Source: Blastococcus sp.
GTDB taxonomy: Bacteria; Actinomycetota; Actinomycetes; Mycobacteriales; Geodermatophilaceae
Assembly: GCA_025465355.1 (NCBI GenBank)
Contig: JAODNN010000173.1
Location: 1-64,000 of the forward strand
Length of the DNA stretch: 64,000 bases
Direction of reading: 5' to 3'
Positions 59,151-64,000 of the stretch are shown here, piece after piece. Every line of letters begins with the position of its first letter. Position 1 is the stretch's first letter. The notes below the pieces were generated by a model. The model was not told the origin of the DNA. It saw only the letters and a program-made list of their open reading frames with translations, and ran no database searches. A program made the position numbers and the translations under genes.

Positions 59151-61544
59151 ATGACCGTGGCCCGGTTGCGGACCGGGCAGGGACTGGCCGCCGCGGCAGG
59201 CGCCCAGATCCTCCTGCTCACCGCCCTGTCGGGGCTGGCCGGCCTCGGACCGGCGGGTTGGTTGGCCGGTACCGCGTATCTCGTGGGTCTCGGGGTTCTG
59301 CTGACCGCCGCCACGAAGCACGCCCGGATCGACTCGCTGGGTCCGGCCGACCTCGTCACGTCGGCGCGAGCGGTGCTGGTCGGGGGCGTGACCGCGCTTG
59401 TCGTCGACCGGCTCTGGAGCGGCGGCGGTCCCCCCGCCCCCCTCGTCGTCCTCGCGGCGACGGCGCTGGCCCTGGACGCGGTCGACGGCCGGGTCGCCCG
59501 GCGCACCGGGACGGCGTCCGCACAGGGCGCCCGCTTCGACATGGAGGTCGACAGCTTCCTCCTGCTCGTGCTCAGCGTGCACGTTGCCGTGCTCCTGGGG
59601 CCGTGGGTGCTGGCCATCGGTGCCCTCCGCTACGTCTTCGTCGCGGCGGGGCGGATGGCGCCGTGGCTGCGGTCGCCCCTGCCCACCAGCTACCCGGCCA
59701 AGGTCGTGGCCGCGCTGCAGGGGGTCGTCCTCGTGGTGGCCGCCGCCGACGTCCTGCCGCGCGCGCTCGCGGCCGCCCTGGCGGGGACAGCACTGGCGAT
59801 GCTGGTGTGGTCCTTCGGCCGATCGGTCGTGTGGCTGCGGCGCAGCGCTCGTTCTCGCCCGACGGTCGCCGGTGCGGAGCGCACACCGGCCGCGGGGGCC
59901 GCGGTCGGTTCCGGCCGCCGCGGTGGCCTCACGGCCGGGCGCCGCGTCGCGGCGTGGGTGCCCAGCGCCGTGGCGGGCGGGCTGGTGCTCGCCGCCCTCG
60001 TCGCCCCGGACCGGTTGACCGAGGTCACCCCCGGCGCGTTCGTGCGCATCCCGGTGGAAGGACTCGTCGGTGCCGCCGTCCTCCTCGTCCTGCCCCGCAG
60101 GGCACGCCGGGTGGTCGCTGTGTCCGCCGGAGTCGCCCTCGGTCTGCTGACCCTCCTGAAGATCCTCGACATGGGGTTCGTCGCGGTGCTCGGCCGACCG
60201 TTCGACCCGCTGACCGACTGGACGATGTTCCCCCCCGCTCTGGAGTTCGTCGACGGGTCGAGCGGCCGGCGTACCGCGATCGGCGCCGTGGTCGCCGCCG
60301 TGGCCCTTGCCACCACCGTGCTGGTACTCATGACCTGGGCGCTGCTGGAGCTGTCCCGGCTCGTCCACCGGCGGAGGACCGCCGCCGGCAGATCGCTCCT
60401 GGTACTGGGATCCGCCTGGGTTCTCTGCACTCTGTTCGGCGCGCAGCTCGTGCCCGACGTGCCGGTCGCCGCCTCCAGCGCGTCGGCCCTGGTCCACGAT
60501 CGGGTGGTCCAGGTGCGCGCGGACCTGCGGGACCAGCGGGCCTTCGCCGCAGCGGTCGGAACAGACGCTTTCGGCAACAGGCCTGGCGATCAGTTGCTGA
60601 GAGCGCTCCGCGGCAAGGACGTCGTCGTCGCCTTCGTGGAGAGTTACGGGCGCGACGCGATCGAGGAGCGGGCGTTCGCATCCGGGATCGGCGCGGTCCT
60701 CGACGCCGGGACTCGCCGGTTGGCTGCGGCCGGGTTCTCCTCACGTAGCGCTTTCCTCACGTCCTCGACGACCGGCGGCCTCAGCTGGCTGGCGCACTCC
60801 ACGTTTCTCTCCGGCCTGTGGATCGACAGCCCGCAGCGTTACCGCAGCCTTCTCTCCCGGGACCGGCTGACCCTGACCAGCGCCTTCCGCCGCGCCGGCT
60901 GGCGAACCGTCGCGGTCGTACCGGGCACCACCCGGGACTGGCCGGAGGCGGCGTTCTACGGCTACGACCGGGTCTACGCCTTGGACAACCTCGGGTACCG
61001 CGGCCCGGACCACGGCTGGCCCACCGTGCCGGATCAGTACACCCTGGCGGCCTTCGAACGCCTCGAACACGCCAGGCCGGACCGTCCGCCGCTGATGGCG
61101 GAGATCGTCCTCGACAGCAGCCACGCGCCCTGGCAGTTCATCCCCGAGATCGTCAGCTGGGCCGACGTCGGGGACGGCTCGGTGTTCGACACCATGCCCG
61201 CTGCTGCCGCTCCGCCGAACACCCTCTGGGCGGAGGGCCCGACCCGCTTGCGCCCCGAGTACCGGCGTGCCATCGGGTACTCGCTGAACTGCCTCGTCTC
61301 CTACGTCGAGACCTACGGCAATGACGATCTCGTGCTGATCCTGCTGGGCGACCACCAGCCCCCGGTGATCACCAGGCGCGGTGCCAGCCACGACGTGCCG
61401 ATCGCCGTCGTGACCCGTGACCGGGCCGTTCTCGACCGGATCCGGCAGTGGCGGTGGGAGGAGGGCCTCAAGCCGGGGCCGCAGGCTCCGGTCTGGCCGA
61501 TGGATGCGTTCCGCGACCGGTTCCTGACCGCGTTCGGTCCCTAG
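59151..61544 (+). CDS. CDP-alcohol phosphatidyltransferase fused to a sulfatase/LTA-synthase-like domain
   Basis: 797 residues. The N-terminal ~230 residues are a membrane-bound CDP-alcohol phosphotransferase with a complete catalytic motif: Asp109, Asp112-Gly113, Ala116-Arg117, Gly126, Asp130, Asp134. More membrane helices follow (about 260-430). The last ~320 residues are an alkaline-phosphatase-superfamily domain: VVVAFVESYGRDAIE (metal Glu), TSSTTGGLSWLAHST (possible nucleophile Thr/Ser) and LILLGDHQPPV (metal Asp-His), the pattern of phosphoglycerol or phosphoethanolamine transferases. The fusion suggests lipid headgroup synthesis and its extracytoplasmic transfer by one protein. It is divergent from the GT4 operon. 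Confidence 0.92.
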   Translation: MTVARLRTGQGLAAAAGAQILLLTALSGLAGLGPAGWLAGTAYLVGLGVLLTAATKHARIDSLGPADLVTSARAVLVGGVTALVVDRLWSGGGPPAPLVVLAATALALDAVDGRVARRTGTASAQGARFDMEVDSFLLLVLSVHVAVLLGPWVLAIGALRYVFVAAGRMAPWLRSPLPTSYPAKVVAALQGVVLVVAAADVLPRALAAALAGTALAMLVWSFGRSVVWLRRSARSRPTVAGAERTPAAGAAVGSGRRGGLTAGRRVAAWVPSAVAGGLVLAALVAPDRLTEVTPGAFVRIPVEGLVGAAVLLVLPRRARRVVAVSAGVALGLLTLLKILDMGFVAVLGRPFDPLTDWTMFPPALEFVDGSSGRRTAIGAVVAAVALATTVLVLMTWALLELSRLVHRRRTAAGRSLLVLGSAWVLCTLFGAQLVPDVPVAASSASALVHDRVVQVRADLRDQRAFAAAVGTDAFGNRPGDQLLRALRGKDVVVAFVESYGRDAIEERAFASGIGAVLDAGTRRLAAAGFSSRSAFLTSSTTGGLSWLAHSTFLSGLWIDSPQRYRSLLSRDRLTLTSAFRRAGWRTVAVVPGTTRDWPEAAFYGYDRVYALDNLGYRGPDHGWPTVPDQYTLAAFERLEHARPDRPPLMAEIVLDSSHAPWQFIPEIVSWADVGDGSVFDTMPAAAAPPNTLWAEGPTRLRPEYRRAIGYSLNCLVSYVETYGNDDLVLILLGDHQPPVITRRGASHDVPIAVVTRDRAVLDRIRQWRWEEGLKPGPQAPVWPMDAFRDRFLTAFGP

Positions 61545-61985
61545 CCGGCCAGATCACCCACCCGGGCGAGACGTCCGGAAGAGACGTGCCGGTTGTGGCC
61601 TACGGGCCTGATCGCGAACGTGACCAGCCGCCGTGCCGCGGGCTTCTGCTGGAGCAGTGGCTCGTACGCGCCGCGGGTGGCCCGCACCTCGGATCCATGT
61701 GACACCGATCATGGCGATCCGCCGGGCGTCCGCCGCTGCCGATCTGGACGGCGCGCCCGAGAGAGAGCACTGGCGGGAGCCCGGCGGGCTCCTCACCTGC
61801 CCGCTTGGTCGTTCGAGCCTGGGCGGGGCGGGCACGCGTCGTGGCGCGTCCGTCGGACGATCCCGGACGGGCGGCGCCCCGCGCGTGGGAACCAGTCCGT
61901 CACATGCCCTTCCGATCACGCTGCGCTCATGCCTAACCTCTGTCAGTCACACCCGTTCCCCCGATCGAGGGATGTACGCCGCCCC
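61545..61985. other. Intergenic region upstream of the DUF4142 gene
   Basis: No gene is supported; open frames are arginine-rich. Several GC-rich inverted repeats are present but none is clearly a terminator or riboswitch. Confidence 0.35.
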
Positions 61986-62945
61986 ATGCACCACCGCCTC
62001 TCCAGGCCCCGACTCATCCCCTTCCTTCGGCACTGGTTGTCCCGACTGGTCATCCGCCGGCCGGTCCTGCTGGTCTCCGCGCTCGTCCTGCTCGTGGCAG
62101 CAGCCGTCCCGCTGATCGTCCCCGCGCGGACCGGGGCCGCCGAGGCCGTCTCGCCGCCCGCCGCCGTGGATGCGTCCCCGCAGAGCCGGCTCGCCCATGG
62201 GGGCGACAGCACGGGCCCTCAGATCGGCGCACCGGAACGGCGCGACGAGCAGGCCGCGCCGGAGGCAGACCGGTCGCCGGCCGCCGACGGAGAGCCCCTC
62301 GCGGTGACGGACCGTGAGGTGCTGCACAAGGTGAAGCAGGCCGGCCTGTGGGAGATGCCGGTCGGCATGTGGGCGAGCAAGCGCGCCGCCGACCCGCGAG
62401 TCCGCGAGGTCGGCAGCAAGATCGCCGCCGAGCACCAGGAGCTGGACGGGATCGTGACCAAGGCCGCGTCCGTCCTCGGCGTCGAGCTACCGACCGAGCC
62501 GACCGCCGAGCAGCAGGGCTGGATGCGCGAGATCGACGCGCAGCGCGGCGCCGCGTTCGACGAGCGGGCCGTGTTCCTGTTGCGGCAGGCGCACGGCAAG
62601 GTGCTGCCGGTTCTCACGCAGGTCCGGGTCGCGACGCGCAATTCGGTGATCCGCGAGTTCACGACCGAGGCCATGGCATTCGTCCAGCGGCACATCGCGT
62701 ACCTCGAGTCGACCGGGCTCGTGCACTACGAGCAGCTGCCCGACACCTCCGAGCTGACCAACCCCGACTGGCGGTCGAACGCACTCACCTTCGTGCTGTT
62801 CGCGCTGGTCACCGCCGTCTTCACCATCCTGCTCGTCCTCGTCGGCCGCGCGCTGGCCGGCGTCATCCGGCGGCTGCCCGGATCGGGGAAGAGCCGAACC
62901 ACCACACCGCGGGCACCGGCCGGCGCACGTCACACAAGGAGCTGA
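61986..62945 (+). CDS. DUF4142-domain membrane-anchored protein
   Basis: 319 residues from the ATG at 61986 (ribosome-binding site weak). One hydrophobic segment near residues 25-48 (RRPVLLVSALVLLVAAAVPL) exports the middle of the protein. The DUF4142 domain (about 100-245) is helical: TDREVLHKVKQAGLWEMPVG, IAAEHQELDGIVTKAASVLG, FVQRHIAYLESTGLVHYEQL. A second membrane helix follows near 262-287 and a basic tail. The fold is ferritin-like in relatives. It is followed after 2 bp by a secreted protein, so the two may act together at the cell surface. Confidence 0.9.
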   Translation: MHHRLSRPRLIPFLRHWLSRLVIRRPVLLVSALVLLVAAAVPLIVPARTGAAEAVSPPAAVDASPQSRLAHGGDSTGPQIGAPERRDEQAAPEADRSPAADGEPLAVTDREVLHKVKQAGLWEMPVGMWASKRAADPRVREVGSKIAAEHQELDGIVTKAASVLGVELPTEPTAEQQGWMREIDAQRGAAFDERAVFLLRQAHGKVLPVLTQVRVATRNSVIREFTTEAMAFVQRHIAYLESTGLVHYEQLPDTSELTNPDWRSNALTFVLFALVTAVFTILLVLVGRALAGVIRRLPGSGKSRTTTPRAPAGARHTRS

Positions 62946-62947
62946 TC

Positions 62948-63901
62948 ATGAAGTTGACCACCAAGCGCACGCTCCCGATTGCCGCGGCGGCGGCCGTGGG
63001 AGCACTGCTCACCGGGGCCGTGGCCGTGGGGACCGGAGACAGGGGGGCGGCAGACGCGCAGCCCTCTGCGAGTGCCGCGGAGCTCCTCGCGGCGGCTGCT
63101 ACGGGATCCGCCCCGGCGGCCTCGGGGCACGACGCGGCCGGGCACGACCACGGTGCGGCGGCGCCCGGCGCGGCTCCGGTCGTGCCGCTGTCCCGGACGT
63201 GCGCGGACTCCGATCTGCCACCGCACGACGGCAACCAGATCGGGCCCGCGTGCGTCTCGACCCAGTTCGGCGAGGTTCCCGCGGCCGAGAACGTCCCGCA
63301 GTTGCTGATCACCGACGCCCCTGAGCAGGTGGCGGTCGGCCAGCCGTTCACGATCAAGGTCTCGACGCGCAACCTCGTGCGCGACCGCTTCCTGGCGGCC
63401 GCGCAGGGCGGCTACTACCTCGAGCGCTCCATCCTGAACGACAACGGCCTCGTCCGCGGGCACTTCCACACGGCCTGCCGCGTGCTCGACAACGCCGGTC
63501 AGGCGCCCAAGCCGGAGCGTCAGGCGGTGTTCGTCGCGACCGAGGACGGCGGCGGCGGAGCCGCGCCGGACACCGTCACGGTCAAGATCCCGGGGCTGGC
63601 CGCCGCCGGCGAAGCCCAGTGCACGACCTGGGCCGGCGACGGATCGCACCGGATCCCGATGCAGGTGTTCGCGAACCAGGTCCCGGCCGTCGACTCGGTC
63701 CGCATCCAGGTCGGGGGCGACGATGAGGTCGACAGTCCCGCGAATGCCGGCACCGGCCAGCGCACCGAAGCGACCCCGCGCACCAAAGCAACCCCGCGCA
63801 CCGAGGGGGGTCGGCGCCCGGACGCCAACCAGCGCAACACCGACCCGCGCAACGACGACCGCCAGCACACCGACCGCCAGCGCACCCACGACGGCCAGTA
63901 G
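62948..63901 (+). CDS. Secreted protein of unknown function with low-complexity tail
   Basis: 317 residues from the ATG at 62948 with GGAG upstream. A signal peptide (KRTLPIAAAAAVGALLTGAV) is followed by a His/Ala/Gly-rich linker. The globular part (about 80-258) has VPQLLITDAPEQVAVGQPFT and LVRDRFLAAAQGGYYLERSI with GHFHTACRVL; three cysteines at about 84, 97 and 177 plus one at 220 could form disulfides. The last 60 residues repeat short TPRT and DRQ/NDDR units rich in Thr, Arg, Asp and Gln, probably disordered. I do not recognise the family; it is conserved-looking and cotranscribed with DUF4142. Confidence 0.85.
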   Translation: MKLTTKRTLPIAAAAAVGALLTGAVAVGTGDRGAADAQPSASAAELLAAAATGSAPAASGHDAAGHDHGAAAPGAAPVVPLSRTCADSDLPPHDGNQIGPACVSTQFGEVPAAENVPQLLITDAPEQVAVGQPFTIKVSTRNLVRDRFLAAAQGGYYLERSILNDNGLVRGHFHTACRVLDNAGQAPKPERQAVFVATEDGGGGAAPDTVTVKIPGLAAAGEAQCTTWAGDGSHRIPMQVFANQVPAVDSVRIQVGGDDEVDSPANAGTGQRTEATPRTKATPRTEGGRRPDANQRNTDPRNDDRQHTDRQRTHDGQ

Positions 63902-64000
63902 TCGGTCGTCGTCCAGCCTCCCGGGCGTTCCTGCGCGGAATTGCTCGGGAGGCTGCGGTCCGCCCCGACGCGACAGTGCACCGCCGACCCCATGCCGCAC

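Noticed and set aside
57602-60748. A very long plus-strand open frame (over 1000 codons)
   Set aside because: It is arginine/glycine/proline-rich without motifs and lies antisense to the GT4 and methyltransferase genes and out of frame with the CDP-alcohol transferase. It is a GC-rich shadow.

Overview
The window is very GC-rich DNA with GTG and TTG starts, TGA stops, 4-8 nt ATGA/GTGA gene overlaps, and many LysR, GntR, LacI, DeoR, TetR and PadR regulators. This fits a soil or rock-dwelling actinobacterium. The gene families would suit Geodermatophilaceae or a close relative, but no rRNA or other phylogenetic marker is present, so that is an inference. No tRNA, rRNA, CRISPR array or intact transposase was seen.

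Layout. 1-5.3 kb: the end of a molybdenum-hydroxylase FAD subunit (cut by the window edge) divergent from a LysR regulator, a small acidic protein, a phosphatidylserine-decarboxylase-like enzyme and a secreted HNH-like nuclease. 5.5-11 kb: an MFS exporter divergent from a second LysR, a luciferase-like flavin oxidoreductase, a HigBA-type toxin-antitoxin pair, and several decayed genes. 11.3-17.4 kb: a GntR/FadR regulator divergent from a catabolic operon (metallo-beta-lactamase-fold lactonase, fumarylacetoacetate-hydrolase-family enzyme, Rid-like protein, amidase), followed by a terminator and a frameshifted MFS remnant.

18.1-38.3 kb is a large carbohydrate cluster. It holds an SDR, a Gfo/Idh/MocA dehydrogenase, a zinc alcohol dehydrogenase, a nitrilase-family amidase, a LacI repressor, two GMC oxidoreductases each paired with a gluconate-2-dehydrogenase subunit-3-like partner, a ribose/galactose-type ABC importer, a class II aldolase, an FGGY kinase, a DeoR regulator and a 1-phosphofructokinase-type kinase. 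Two promoters (upstream of the nitrilase and of the binding-protein gene) share the same architecture and operator, so the nitrilase and importer/GMC transcripts form one regulon, most plausibly under the local LacI protein.

39-45 kb: an SDR-TetR pair, and an MFS-flavin monooxygenase operon divergent from a GAF-domain regulator. 45.3-52.9 kb: a compact operon of acyl-CoA ligase, molybdopterin hydroxylase large subunit, enoyl-CoA hydratase, FAD subunit and a [2Fe-2S]-CoxG fusion, divergent from PadR. It looks like CoA-dependent hydroxylation and breakdown of an aromatic or cyclic acid. 53-64 kb: a P450, a DUF2231 membrane protein, an FkbM methyltransferase overlapping tail-to-tail with a YbhN-like/methyltransferase/glycosyltransferase operon, a CDP-alcohol phosphatidyltransferase fused to a sulfatase-like domain, a DUF4142 protein and a secreted protein of unknown function.

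Between the operons lie gene fragments, an 81-bp IS21-type remnant with an intact target duplication, and five copies of a 33-bp box. Three of the copies sit directly before rho-independent terminator hairpins.
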